Assembly: GCF_001718835.1 (NCBI RefSeq)
Contig: NZ_CP013443.1
Coordinates: 496,001-560,000 of the forward strand
Reading direction: 5' to 3'
From: Burkholderia cepacia
Lineage (GTDB): Bacteria > Pseudomonadota > Gammaproteobacteria > Burkholderiales > Burkholderiaceae
Length of the DNA stretch: 64,000 bases
The notes under the pieces are model-generated. The model had not been told where the DNA came from. It ran no database searches and saw only the letters and a program-made list of their open reading frames with translations. How positions within the stretch are numbered: position 1 is the stretch's first letter; the number at the start of each line of letters is the position of its first letter. Both the position numbers and the translations under genes were made by a program. Positions 33,268 to 43,936 of this stretch are shown piece by piece.

Positions 33268-34566
33268 CTAGTGGCCGGACTGGTCGTTCGAACGCGGTGC
33301 GTGCTGGTAGAAGCCGCGCATCAGGTCGATCAGCGAATCGCGATCGGCGCCGTTCACGCGATTGAGCGCGCTCGTCGGGCCGTGGATCAGCTTGTTGGTC
33401 AGCGCCTGCGACAGCGCTTCGAGCACGGCGGCCGGGTCGTCGCCGCGCGCGAGCAGCTTCTGCGCCTTGTCGACTTCGGCCCGGCGCAATGCGTCGGCCT
33501 GCGTATGCATGTGACGGATCACCGGCACGACGCTGCGCGTGTCGAGCCATTGCATGAAATTCTGCACGCGGGTTTCGATGATCGCTTCGGCCTGTGCGAC
33601 CGCAGCCTGGCGCGATGCGTTGCCTTCGCGCACGATCGCGCCGAGATCGTCGACGGTGTAGAGGAACACGTCCTTCAGCTTGCCGACTTCGGGCTCGATG
33701 TCGCGCGGCACCGCGAGGTCGACCATGAAGATCGGCCGGTGGCGGCGTGCCTTCACCGCGCGCTCGACTGCGCCGAGGCCGATGATCGGCAGCGTCGACG
33801 CCGTGCACGACACGATGATGTCGAATTCGTGCATGCGGCTCGGCAGATCCGCGAGCGGCATCGCGCGGCCGCTGAAGCGTTCGGCAAGGCGCTGGCCGCG
33901 TTCGGCCGTGCGGTTCGCGACGACGAGTTCGCGCGGGCCTTGCGCGGCGAAGTGCGTCGCGCACAGCTCGATCATCTCGCCGGCGCCGATAAACAGCACG
34001 CGCTGATCGGATACTTTTTCGAAGATCCGCTGCGCGAGGCGCACCGCGGCGGCGGCCATCGACACCGACTGCGTGCCGATTTCGGTCGTGCCGCGCACTT
34101 CCTTCGCCACCGCGAACGTGCGCTGGAACAGCTGGTTCAGGTAGGTGCCGAGCGCGCCGGCTTCCGTCGCGGTGCGGACGGCATCCTTCATCTGGCCCAG
34201 AATCTGGGTTTCGCCCAGCACCATCGAATCGAGGCCGGATGCGACGCGGAACGCGTGCCGGACTGCTTCCGACTGCGGCAGCGCATAGACGTGCGGTGCG
34301 AGCTCGTCGACCGGAATCCGGTGATACTCCGACAGCCAGCGGACCGCGCCTTCGCGTGCGGCGCGATCATCGGTCGCGCAATACAGTTCGGTGCGGTTGC
34401 AGGTGGAGAGGATCGCCGCTTCGGGCGTATTGGGCGCCTGGGGGCCGAGAAACACGTTCTTGAACGTGACGAGAGCCGGCTTGATCTGCTCGAGCGGAAA
34501 CGCCACGCGTTCGCGCAGGGCGACAGGCGCAGTGTGGTGATTGATTCCGATCGTGAGGAGTTGCAT
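33268..34566 (-). CDS. hemA: glutamyl-tRNA reductase
   Basis: The 432-residue enzyme makes glutamate-1-semialdehyde from Glu-tRNA, the first step of the C5 haem route. The start GINHHTAPVALRE and the active-site Cys56 in ILSTCNRTELYC are clear, with the NADPH domain around VLFIGAGEMIELCATHF. It is first in the hemA-prfA-prmC-grxD-ubiX series, as in many beta- and gammaproteobacteria. Confidence 0.98.
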   Translation of the reverse strand: MQLLTIGINHHTAPVALRERVAFPLEQIKPALVTFKNVFLGPQAPNTPEAAILSTCNRTELYCATDDRAAREGAVRWLSEYHRIPVDELAPHVYALPQSEAVRHAFRVASGLDSMVLGETQILGQMKDAVRTATEAGALGTYLNQLFQRTFAVAKEVRGTTEIGTQSVSMAAAAVRLAQRIFEKVSDQRVLFIGAGEMIELCATHFAAQGPRELVVANRTAERGQRLAERFSGRAMPLADLPSRMHEFDIIVSCTASTLPIIGLGAVERAVKARRHRPIFMVDLAVPRDIEPEVGKLKDVFLYTVDDLGAIVREGNASRQAAVAQAEAIIETRVQNFMQWLDTRSVVPVIRHMHTQADALRRAEVDKAQKLLARGDDPAAVLEALSQALTNKLIHGPTSALNRVNGADRDSLIDLMRGFYQHAPRSNDQSGH

Positions 34567-34592
34567 ATCGAGGGCTATCGTTTAGCCCCATA

Positions 34593-35354
34593 TTATAGCG
34601 TTTCAGTGATTTCCTCACTCGCGGCATACCGGGCATCCGCGTGGCGGGGCCGGGAATTTGGGGGCTCGATCGGCACGCGGTCGAGCTGATAGCCATAGCC
34701 GTAGAGCGGCAGCAGCCGGTAGCCGCGCTCCGGAAGCAGGTGCAGCTTGCTGCGCAGCCGGGACGCGTGGGTATCGAGCGTGCGCGACTTCATGTCGCGG
34801 CGGCGCGCCCACACCGTTTCGAGAATATGGGCGCGCGATACGGGCCGCGACAGGTTCGCGAACAGCAACTGCGCAAAACGGAACTCCTTCGGCGTGAGTG
34901 AAACGATTGCGTTGCCGAAGCGAACGAGGCAGTGCGTGGCGTCGAAAGCGTATTCGCCATATTTTTCGCGCGAGCGGGCCGGCGGCCGGCGCACGCCGGC
35001 GCGCCGGCTCAGCGCGTTGACGCGCGCGAGCAGCTCGGGCCCGCTGACCGGGCGCACGAGGCAATCGTCGGCGCCCGCGTGCAGGCACGATACGATTTCG
35101 CTTTCGCGCGGCATTTGCATCACGGCGATCGCCGGCAGTCCGGGCAGGATCGTCTGCGCGCGCGGAATGACTTCCTCGGCCGGCTGGTCGCCGGCCCAGT
35201 GGCTGGTGATCAGCATGTCGCAGGTGTTGGCGGCGAGCCACTCGAGGCACCGCGCGCTGGAAGGGAACGGGTGGCAGAGGTGTCCGCCCGCAAAGAGCAG
35301 GCGGTTCAGGAGCGCGGCATGGCGCGCGTCCGGATCGATCAGAGCGATTCGCAT
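34593..35354 (-). CDS. orphan OmpR-type response regulator with degenerate receiver
   Basis: The 253-residue protein has an N-terminal receiver-like domain and a C-terminal winged helix (SLTPKEFRFAQLLFANLSRP ... SRTLDTHASRLRSKL) of the OmpR/PhoB type. The first acidic pair is present (LIDPD), but the residue at the phosphoacceptor place is Ser51 (DMLITSHW), and the usual Lys is Arg (CLVRPVSG). It is thus unlikely to be controlled by phosphorylation. No sensor kinase gene is nearby. The start at 35354 was chosen; longer versions would add unlikely sequence. Its target genes are unknown. Confidence 0.85.
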   Translation of the reverse strand: MRIALIDPDARHAALLNRLLFAGGHLCHPFPSSARCLEWLAANTCDMLITSHWAGDQPAEEVIPRAQTILPGLPAIAVMQMPRESEIVSCLHAGADDCLVRPVSGPELLARVNALSRRAGVRRPPARSREKYGEYAFDATHCLVRFGNAIVSLTPKEFRFAQLLFANLSRPVSRAHILETVWARRRDMKSRTLDTHASRLRSKLHLLPERGYRLLPLYGYGYQLDRVPIEPPNSRPRHADARYAASEEITETL

Positions 35355-35525
35355 GAGGATTTCTTCAATACGGCAGCCGGTGCGCGCTTGCCATAACGTC
35401 GAGTCGGCCCCTACACTCGAACGTTCGCGGCACCCGGCTGGTCTCGGGTTCGATGGATGAATCGATGCTAGCCGCTGGCAACGTTCACGCCTATGGGACG
35501 AATCCGAATTTATGGAAGGCGTCGA

Positions 35526-35780
35526 ATGAACTGGTTTGGAATCCTTGTCCTGGGAGCGGCCGTCGGGCTGTTCGGCCGATGGCTGCATCCGATGCGGCGC
35601 ACGGGCCGGCCGGCGTGGTGGATCGCAGTGCTCGCCGGTATCGTCGGCGCGGCCGCGGCCCGCATGGCCGGCAATCTCTCTGGACTGTTTTACGATGGCG
35701 AGACGCTCGAATGGCCGGTCTGCACCGGCGTCGCGTTCCTCGCAGTAGCCGTGACGGTTGCGCTGTCGGCCCGTCGCTGA
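35526..35780 (+). CDS. small membrane protein
   Basis: The 84-residue protein has three hydrophobic helices (FGILVLGAAVGLFGRWL, WWIAVLAGIVGAAAARM, TGVAFLAVAVTVALSA). The layout resembles the GlsB/YeaQ group of small stress membrane proteins, but the match is weak. The ATG at 35526 has GGAAGG upstream. The next gene, an aminopeptidase P, starts 18 bases after its stop and may be co-transcribed. Confidence 0.65.
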   Translation: MNWFGILVLGAAVGLFGRWLHPMRRTGRPAWWIAVLAGIVGAAAARMAGNLSGLFYDGETLEWPVCTGVAFLAVAVTVALSARR

Positions 35781-35798
35781 ATGCTCTCAGGTGAAATC

Positions 35799-37613
35799 AT
35801 GAATGCCCGTCTTCCCGAAGTCTCGCCGGTGCCGGCCCGTCTCGCGCTGCTGCGCGGCGCGATGGCCCGCGAGAACCTGGCCGCCTATCTCGTGCCGTCC
35901 GCCGATCCCCATCTGTCCGAATATCTGCCGGAGCGCTGGCAGGCCCGCCGCTGGCTGTCCGGTTTCACGGGCTCGGTCGGCACGCTGGTCGTGACCGCGG
36001 ATTTCGCGGGGCTGTGGGTCGACAGCCGCTACTGGGTGCAGGCCGACGCCGAACTGGCCGGTACGGGCGTGCAACTGATGAAGATGACGGGCGGGCAGCA
36101 GAGCGCGCCGCACGTCGACTGGCTCGCGCAGAACGTGGCGGCGGGTGAGACGGTCGGCGTCGACGGCGCCGTGCTCGGCGTCGCGGCCGCACGCGGGCTG
36201 ACGGGTGCGTTGAACGCGCGCGGCATCGCGCTGCGCACCGACCTCGATCTGCTCGACGCGATCTGGCCCGAGCGGCCGGGGCTGCCCGGCGACGCGGTGT
36301 TCGAGCACGCGGCGCCGCAGGCCGACACGACGCGCGCGAGCAAGCTGGCCGAAGTGCGCCGCGCGATGCGCGCGCAGGGCGCGCAGTGGCATTTCGTCTC
36401 GACGCTCGACGACCTCGCATGGCTGTTCAACCTGCGCGGCGCCGACGTCAACTTCAATCCCGTATTCGTTGCGCACGCAATGATCGGCGCCGATCGCGCG
36501 ACGCTGTTCGTCGCCGACGGCAAGGTGTCGCCGGCACTGGCCGCGTCCCTTGCGCAGGACGGCGTCGACGTCCGTGCCTACGACGCCGCGCGTGCCGCGC
36601 TCGCGGCACTGCCCGACGGCGCGACGCTGCTGATCGACCCGCGCCGCGTGACGTTCGGCACGCTCGAGGCCGTGCCGGCCGGCGTGAAGCTCGTCGAGGC
36701 CGTGAATCCGTCGACGTTCGCGAAGTCGCGCAAGACATCCACCGAGATCGAGCACGTGCGCGTGACGATGGAGCACGACGGCGCCGCGCTCGCGGAATTC
36801 TTCGCCTGGTTCGAACAGGCCGTGAACCGCGAGACGATCACCGAGCTGACGATCGACGAGAAACTCACCGCCGCACGCGCGCGGCGCCCCGGCTACGTGT
36901 CGCCGAGCTTCGCGACGATCGCGGGCTTCAACGCGAACGGCGCGATGCCGCATTACCGCGCGACGCCGGAGTCGCATGCGACGATCGCCGGCGACGGGCT
37001 GCTGCTGGTCGATTCGGGCGGCCAGTACGTGACGGGCACGACCGACATCACGCGCGTCGTGCCGGTCGGCACCGTCAGCGATCTGCAGCGGCTCGATTTC
37101 ACGATCGTGCTGAAATCGATGATGGCGCTGTCGCGTGCCCGTTTCCCGCGCGGCATCCGCTCGCCGATGCTCGACGCGATCGCGCGCGCGCCGATGTGGG
37201 CGGCCGGGCTCGACTACGGCCACGGTACGGGGCACGGCGTCGGCTACTTCCTGAACGTGCACGAAGGCCCGCAGGTGATCTCGCACTACGCGCCGGCCGA
37301 GCCTTACACGGCGATGGAAGAGGGCATGATCACGTCGATCGAGCCGGGCGTGTACCGCCCCGGCAAGTGGGGCATCCGGATCGAGAACCTGGTCGTGAAC
37401 CGCGCGGCCGGGCAGACCGAGTTCGGCGATTTCCTCGCGTTCGAGACGCTGACGCTGTGCCCGATCGACACGCGCTGCGTGCTGATCGAGATGCTGCATG
37501 ACGAAGAACGCGCATGGCTGAACGCGTATCACGCAACGGTGCGCGAGCGCGTCGGTCGCCATCTGGGCGGCGATGCCAAGGCGTGGCTCGACGCGCGCAC
37601 GCAGCCGATCTGA
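35799..37613 (+). CDS. M24-family aminopeptidase P (Xaa-Pro aminopeptidase)
   Basis: The 604-residue enzyme has the long three-domain form, like eukaryotic APP1. The metal ligands are visible in LLLVDSGGQYVTGTTDITRV (two Asp), HGTGHGVGYFLNVHEGP (His), MITSIEPGVY (Glu) and the later GIRIENLVVN (Glu). It removes N-terminal residues preceding Pro, probably in the cytoplasm (no signal peptide). The start at 35799 has AGGTGA 5-6 bases upstream. It is followed by an isochorismatase-like gene. Confidence 0.93.
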   Translation: MNARLPEVSPVPARLALLRGAMARENLAAYLVPSADPHLSEYLPERWQARRWLSGFTGSVGTLVVTADFAGLWVDSRYWVQADAELAGTGVQLMKMTGGQQSAPHVDWLAQNVAAGETVGVDGAVLGVAAARGLTGALNARGIALRTDLDLLDAIWPERPGLPGDAVFEHAAPQADTTRASKLAEVRRAMRAQGAQWHFVSTLDDLAWLFNLRGADVNFNPVFVAHAMIGADRATLFVADGKVSPALAASLAQDGVDVRAYDAARAALAALPDGATLLIDPRRVTFGTLEAVPAGVKLVEAVNPSTFAKSRKTSTEIEHVRVTMEHDGAALAEFFAWFEQAVNRETITELTIDEKLTAARARRPGYVSPSFATIAGFNANGAMPHYRATPESHATIAGDGLLLVDSGGQYVTGTTDITRVVPVGTVSDLQRLDFTIVLKSMMALSRARFPRGIRSPMLDAIARAPMWAAGLDYGHGTGHGVGYFLNVHEGPQVISHYAPAEPYTAMEEGMITSIEPGVYRPGKWGIRIENLVVNRAAGQTEFGDFLAFETLTLCPIDTRCVLIEMLHDEERAWLNAYHATVRERVGRHLGGDAKAWLDARTQPI

Positions 37614-37665
37614 TGCGGGGCGTGCGCGGTTTCGGTTCGAACGACAATCACATCGAGGGCGAAAG

Positions 37666-38217
37666 ATGGCGGACACAGCAGTGATCGTGGTCGACATGCA
37701 GCGCGGGCTGGTGGAGCGGGCAAGGCCCGCGTACCGGCTCGATGACGTCGTGTCGGGCATCAACCGGTTGACGGCGGCGGCGCGTGCGGCGAATGCGCCC
37801 GTGTGCTTCGTGCAGCACGACGGCGACGCGGACGACGACGTCGTGCCCGGCACGCCGGGCTGGGAACTGCATGCGGATCTCGCGACCGCGGACGGCGACT
37901 GGCGCATTCGCAAGTGTGTCGGCGATTCGTTCCACGACACGCCGCTCGCGGCCCAACTCGAGCGCCACGGCATCCGTTCGGTGCTGATCTGCGGTTATGC
38001 GACCGAGTTCTGCGTCGATTCGGCGGCACGCCGCGCAGCGCTGCTCGGCTACCGGACGACCGTCGTGTCCGACCTGCACACGACGAACGAGCGCACGCAC
38101 CTGTCGGCGGCGCAGATCGTCGCGCATCATCATTTCGTATGGGAAAACAATTCGCTGTCGGGCAACCCGGTGACCCCGCGCCCGCTCGCGGACGTCCTCG
38201 CGACGGAGTTCGCATGA
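37666..38217 (+). CDS. isochorismatase-family cysteine hydrolase
   Basis: The 183-residue protein has the triad of the family: Asp in VIVVDMQRGL, Lys in WRIRKCVGDSF and Cys in LICGYATEFCVDSAARR, with the cis-peptide segment just before the Cys helix. Substrates in the family range from nicotinamide to ureidoacrylate; none can be named. GAGGG lies 9 bases before the ATG. Its stop overlaps the start of the HAD gene (ATGA). Confidence 0.88.
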   Translation: MADTAVIVVDMQRGLVERARPAYRLDDVVSGINRLTAAARAANAPVCFVQHDGDADDDVVPGTPGWELHADLATADGDWRIRKCVGDSFHDTPLAAQLERHGIRSVLICGYATEFCVDSAARRAALLGYRTTVVSDLHTTNERTHLSAAQIVAHHHFVWENNSLSGNPVTPRPLADVLATEFA

Positions 38218-38837
38218 CGATCAAGGCCGTGGTGTTCGATTTCGGCGGCGTGCTGATCGACTGGAGCCCCGAGTACCTTTACCGGGAACTGATTCCCGAC
38301 GACGCCGAGCGTCGCTGGTTCTTCACGCATGTGTGCACGATGGACTGGGTGGTTCGCCAGGACGGCGGGCAGACGATCGAAGAGGGGACGGCCGAGCTCG
38401 TCGCGAAGTTTCCGGCGCACGAGGGGCTGATCCGCGCGTTCTATGCGCGCTGGCACGAGATGATCGGCGGCGTGCTCGACGAAGGCGCCGCGCTCGTCGA
38501 CCGGCTCGACGCGCAGGGGATGCCGCTGTTCGGGCTGACGAACTGGTCCGCGCAGACGTTTCCGTATGCATGGGACAACTTCCCGGTGCTGCGGCGTTTC
38601 AGGGACATCGTCGTGTCGGGCCGTGTGAAGCTCGTGAAACCCGATCCGGCGATCTACCGCGAGATGCATGCGCGAATCGAGCCGCACTTGCCGGGCATCG
38701 CGCCGCACGAACTCGTGTTCATCGACGACAACGCGAAGAACGCCGCGGCCGCGACGGCGCTCGGCTGGCACGGCATTCATCACACGAGTGCGGCGGCGAC
38801 CGAGGCTCGGCTGCGCGAACTGGGCGCGCTGGCGTAA
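38214..38837 (+). CDS. HAD-superfamily hydrolase (subfamily IA)
   Basis: The 207-residue protein has the four HAD motifs: nucleophile FDFGGVLIDW, LTNWS, Lys in VKLVKPDPAIY and the acidic pair FIDDNAKN. The sequence is nearest to YihX-type sugar phosphatases. The start overlaps the stop of the preceding hydrolase gene, so the two are translated together. Substrate unknown. Confidence 0.88.
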   Translation: MTIKAVVFDFGGVLIDWSPEYLYRELIPDDAERRWFFTHVCTMDWVVRQDGGQTIEEGTAELVAKFPAHEGLIRAFYARWHEMIGGVLDEGAALVDRLDAQGMPLFGLTNWSAQTFPYAWDNFPVLRRFRDIVVSGRVKLVKPDPAIYREMHARIEPHLPGIAPHELVFIDDNAKNAAAATALGWHGIHHTSAAATEARLRELGALA

Positions 38838-38861
38838 GCGGCGGGCGCGCGGCTGTCGGAC

Positions 38862-38888
38862 AAAAAAAGCGGGCGCATGGCCCGCTTT
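38862..38888. terminator. terminator between the HAD gene and ettA
   Basis: Stem AAAGCGGGC / GCCCGCTTT with a 5-base loop. On the minus strand it is followed by a seven-T run and serves ettA. On the plus strand the T-run is poorer. Confidence 0.85.
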
Positions 38889-38930
38889 GTCGTTTTGCCG
38901 ATCCGGGAGCCGTAACCCCCGGCCGCCCGG

Positions 38931-40598
<1,668 letters not shown>

Positions 40599-40776
40599 TT
40601 GGGTGTGAAAGTCAGAAGTTGAGACTGCCGCGCAGCGCGCGGGCGTGGCGGCGTCGGGTGATTCGGTACGGAGCGTGCCGCGCGCGGCGCGGCGGCGTCG
40701 CCGCGGGTTGGCGGCGCGAGCGGCTATTGTACTTCGCCGCCGGCCGGCGCTGGCGCGGCGCGGCCGTTTCGCGCGG

Positions 40777-41097
40777 TCAGAGCCACGCGGCGACGCCGCC
40801 GTGCCCCGAGCACGTGCCGCGCCGATGGCGGCTGAAGCTGTAGGTGCCGTCGCGGCAGCGCGCGCTCGCGCCTTCGGGTACGCGGCCCGATTTCGAATGC
40901 GCGGGTGCGTGCACGGTTTCGCCGTCGCGGTTGCGATACGTGTCGTGACGGTCGAGATCGGCTTCGTTGCCGTAGGTCTGTGGCGCGCGATAGGCGAGCG
41001 CGTGGTGCGGGGCGACGGCGGCGCACGCGATCAGCAGCGCGATCGACAGTCGCGCGAGCCGCGTGGCGTGCGGGGTGTGCAAGGCGGGCAAGGGCAT
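40777..41097 (-). CDS. DUF3761-family secreted protein
   Basis: The 106-residue protein has a signal peptide (RLARLSIALLIACAAVAPHHALA) and ends with ARCRDGTYSFSRHRRGTCSGHGGVAAWL, the DUF3761 mark, in which two Cys probably form a disulfide. Function of the family is unknown. The start at 41097 has a GAGAGA purine stretch upstream; an earlier ATG in frame would spoil the signal peptide. Confidence 0.85.
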   Translation of the reverse strand: MPLPALHTPHATRLARLSIALLIACAAVAPHHALAYRAPQTYGNEADLDRHDTYRNRDGETVHAPAHSKSGRVPEGASARCRDGTYSFSRHRRGTCSGHGGVAAWL

Positions 41098-41503
41098 GGT
41101 CTCTCTCGGTTCTTGGTATCGGGCGTGCGACGGCGGCGGCCCGCGCGCGCCAGCATGGTAGCCGAGGCGGCGCGTTTGTTGCATCGGTTCCCGTCGATGC
41201 AACAAGTGGTTCCATCGAAATTCTTCAATTGGTTCTTAGTGAAGAACCGTTTGGTGCTTACACTCCTTCGCTTCGAAGGCAGCTGAACACAATGCCGACG
41301 GAAGGGCGTCGCGATGCGTCTGTACGCATCGCACCCGCAGTTTCGCAGACCTGCGCGGCGCACCCTGACCGAGCGGCCGGGAATCCGGCCTCGGGCCGAC
41401 GTGCGCCGCACGCCGCGCCGAGTCCGGATCGATAACGACAATCCCCAGCGCCGCCTTCAAGCGATACCCGGTCAAGCCGGAACCGTTTTTTGGAGAGAGA
41501 CAG
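41098..41503. promoter_or_regulatory. hairpin-rich region upstream of the GABA-type permease
   Basis: Three perfect inverted repeats were seen: TTGTTGCATCG / CGATGCAACAA (41176-41186, 41195-41205), GGTTCTT / AAGAACC (41231-41237, 41242-41248) and GCGATGCGT / ACGCATCGC (41311-41319, 41324-41332). None has a T-run. They may be operators or RNA structures in the leader. No gene was found in this stretch. Confidence 0.5.
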
Positions 41504-42898
41504 ATGAGTGGAAGCAACACAGGCCTCGGTACGGGCCTGAAGCAGCGGCACGTGACGATGATGTCGATTGCCGGCGTGATCGGCGCGGGCCTGTTCGTCG
41601 GCTCCGGCCACGCGATCGCGGAAGCCGGCCCGGCGTCGATCCTCGCGTATGCGATCGCGGGCGTGCTGGTCGTGCTGGTGATGCGCATGCTCGGCGAGAT
41701 GGCCGTCGCGCATCCGGACAGCGGTTCGTTCTCCACCTATGCCGATCGCGCGATCGGCCACTGGGCCGGTTTCTCGATCGGCTGGCTGTACTGGTGGTTC
41801 TGGGTGCTCGTGATCCCGATCGAGGCGACCGCCGCCGCGACCATTCTCAATGCATGGTTCCCCGGCGTCGCAACCTGGGTCTTCGCGCTCGGCATCACGC
41901 TGGTGCTGACGGTGACCAACCTCTTCTCGGTCAAGAACTACGGCGAATTCGAGTTCTGGTTCGCGCTGATCAAGGTCGTCGCGATCGTCGTGTTCCTGTG
42001 CATCGGCGGCGCGGCGATCGTCGGCATCATTCCCGCCCCCGCCGTGTCGGGCGTATCGAACCTGTTCGTGCATGACGGCTTCATGCCGCACGGTGCCGGT
42101 GCGGTGCTCGCGGCGATGCTGACGACGATGTTCTCGTTTCTCGGCACCGAGATCGTGACGATCGCGGCCGCCGAATCGGACAACCCGCAACGCCAGATCG
42201 TGCGCGCGACCAACTCGGTGATCTGGCGCATCACGCTGTTCTACCTCGGCTCGATTCTCGTCGTCGCGGCGATCGTGCCGTGGAACGATCCGCTGCTGCC
42301 GAAGCACGGTTCGTATCAGCGCGCGATGGAGCTGATCGGCATCCCGAACGCGAAGGCGATCATCGACGTGATCGTGCTCGTGTCGGTCGCGAGCTGCCTG
42401 AATTCGGCGTTGTATACCGCGTCGCGGATGCTGTTCTCGCTGTCGAAGCGCAAGGACGCACCCGCATTTCTGCACCGCACGGATTCGACCGGCACGCCGC
42501 GCGCGGCCGTGCTCGCATCGACCGCGTTCGGCTTCCTGACCGTGATCGCGAACTACCTGATGCCGGAACAGGTGTTCGGCTTCCTGCTGGCGACGTCGGG
42601 CGCGATCGCGCTGCTCGTGTATCTCGTGATCGCGATCTCGCAGCTGCGGATGCGCAGGACGCTCGAATCGAGCGGCGCGGACCTGACGCTGCGGATGTGG
42701 CTGTTCCCGTGGCTCACTTGGCTGGTGATCCTGTTCATCTGCGGCACGCTGACCGTGATGCTCGTGAGTGAGGATCACCGGATGGAAGTGGGTGCGACGG
42801 CCGTGCTGGCGTTGATCGTGCTGGCCGCGTCGTGGCTCAACCGGCGGGCGCGGGTGGCGCGCGAGCCGGCGGGGAAGGTGTCGGCGAGCCTGCGGTAA
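41504..42898 (+). CDS. gabP: amino acid permease, GabP-like
   Basis: The 464-residue APC-superfamily protein has 12 helices and the amino acid transporter mark VTMMSIAGVIGAGLFVGSG in helix 1, then GEMAVAHPDSGSFSTYAD. It resembles GABA permease GabP and related AnsP/RocE proteins, so GABA or another amino acid is the likely substrate; the name is by similarity. A GAGAGAGA purine stretch precedes the ATG. The 400-base upstream region is rich in hairpins. Confidence 0.85.
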   Translation: MSGSNTGLGTGLKQRHVTMMSIAGVIGAGLFVGSGHAIAEAGPASILAYAIAGVLVVLVMRMLGEMAVAHPDSGSFSTYADRAIGHWAGFSIGWLYWWFWVLVIPIEATAAATILNAWFPGVATWVFALGITLVLTVTNLFSVKNYGEFEFWFALIKVVAIVVFLCIGGAAIVGIIPAPAVSGVSNLFVHDGFMPHGAGAVLAAMLTTMFSFLGTEIVTIAAAESDNPQRQIVRATNSVIWRITLFYLGSILVVAAIVPWNDPLLPKHGSYQRAMELIGIPNAKAIIDVIVLVSVASCLNSALYTASRMLFSLSKRKDAPAFLHRTDSTGTPRAAVLASTAFGFLTVIANYLMPEQVFGFLLATSGAIALLVYLVIAISQLRMRRTLESSGADLTLRMWLFPWLTWLVILFICGTLTVMLVSEDHRMEVGATAVLALIVLAASWLNRRARVAREPAGKVSASLR

Positions 42899-42953
42899 GG
42901 GGCGTGGCCCCGGCGGGAGCCGGGGCAAGCCTGCGCCGGGCGGCCCGGCGGCG

Positions 42954-43433
42954 TTATTGTGTCCGTTTCAGGAATACGACATTGGGCTGAGCGCCCGGTA
43001 TGGGACCGCTCGGATAGTAGCCGCACTTCGACGGATCGGTGGTATAGCCAATCGGTTGCCAGTTGGCCGGCCACGAAAAACTCCAGCAGGCCGAGATGGT
43101 CGAGCCCACGGGCATGTTATTGAAATACGTCATTTCCTGCCAATTGGGACCCGGCAGTCCGCCGGGCGGAATGCATTGTGGATTATTGAGCTGATTGGTG
43201 ATGATCCAGCCCGATGCGATCTGGGTGGGAAAGCCGGCGGAAACGTGCGTGCGGTAATTATAAAAACACGCGGATACGGTCGGCGCGCCGTTCTGCCCGA
43301 CACCCGGCGTCAGGCCGACCGCCGCGGGATCGGGAATCCCGGGGAGGGATTGCGCGTACAGCGGCCCTGCATGCATGCACAACACGGCCAGCGCGACTGA
43401 AGCACCTCGGAATGGGTTGTGATGATTTTTCAT
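42954..43433 (-). CDS. secreted protein of unknown function
   Basis: The 159-residue protein has a signal peptide (ASVALAVLCMHAGPLYAQ) and a small mature domain rich in aromatic residues, Pro and Cys (FYNYRTHVSAGFP, YFNNMPVGSTISACWSFSWP). The four mature-part Cys could form two disulfides. AAGGGG lies 9 bases before the start. No family was recognised. It is bordered upstream by an AT-rich, gene-free region. Confidence 0.7.
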   Translation of the reverse strand: MKNHHNPFRGASVALAVLCMHAGPLYAQSLPGIPDPAAVGLTPGVGQNGAPTVSACFYNYRTHVSAGFPTQIASGWIITNQLNNPQCIPPGGLPGPNWQEMTYFNNMPVGSTISACWSFSWPANWQPIGYTTDPSKCGYYPSGPIPGAQPNVVFLKRTQ

Positions 43434-43936
43434 TGGTCAGCCCCTTATATGATTGTGATTGATCGTATAAAGCGACTTCAGCGCCTCTGATTATTTTGTT
43501 TTGGTATGGGAGGCGAGTCATTGTACTGGTGGGATCTTTTTTAAAACATCTGATTTTTTTTGATTGAATTGGTTGTTCTTGTGGCGTTGACGCTTTTGAA
43601 AATGAATCGAATGACATCGGCGATGGCGATAGTGAACAAAATCGAAATAATCGGATAACCCGCTGCGCAAGTCTTCGGATGCGTGGCGATGTTTTCGCCT
43701 GTCGCCGGGCGCATGGGGCCGGGTTGTCGAAGACTGCGGATGGCGGGGGCTGTTCGGCGCGATACGAGCGCCTTTCCCGCGAAGGGATCGCGCGATCGTG
43801 GGGCCGCTCCGGCGTCGAAGGCGTGTCGCGTGGAGGATCACTTTCACTATGAGGCAGGCTGGCGAAAGGTCACGGAGGCGTCGGAGGCGACGTGTCACGC
43901 CATTCCACCGGATCGGGAGCGGCTTGCGGACATCTG
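43434..43936. other. gene-free region of lower GC content
   Basis: The first 230 bases are AT-rich (TTTTTTAAAACATCTGATTTTTTTTGATTG near 43529, split by short GC runs), unlike the surroundings. No good open frame was found. It probably holds promoters for the two flanking divergent genes. Confidence 0.5.

Noticed and set aside
42907..42926. GCCCCGGC/GCCGGGGC hairpin after the GABA-type permease
   Set aside because: Perfect 8-bp stem with loop GGGA, but no T-run; could be a stabilising 3' hairpin, not enough for a terminator call.
41258..42928. 556-codon open frame on the minus strand
   Set aside because: Antisense of the GABA-type permease; no domain or ribosome site.
43518..43898. 126-codon open frame on the minus strand
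   Set aside because: Lies in the AT-rich, gene-free region; Arg/His-rich, no signal peptide or domain.
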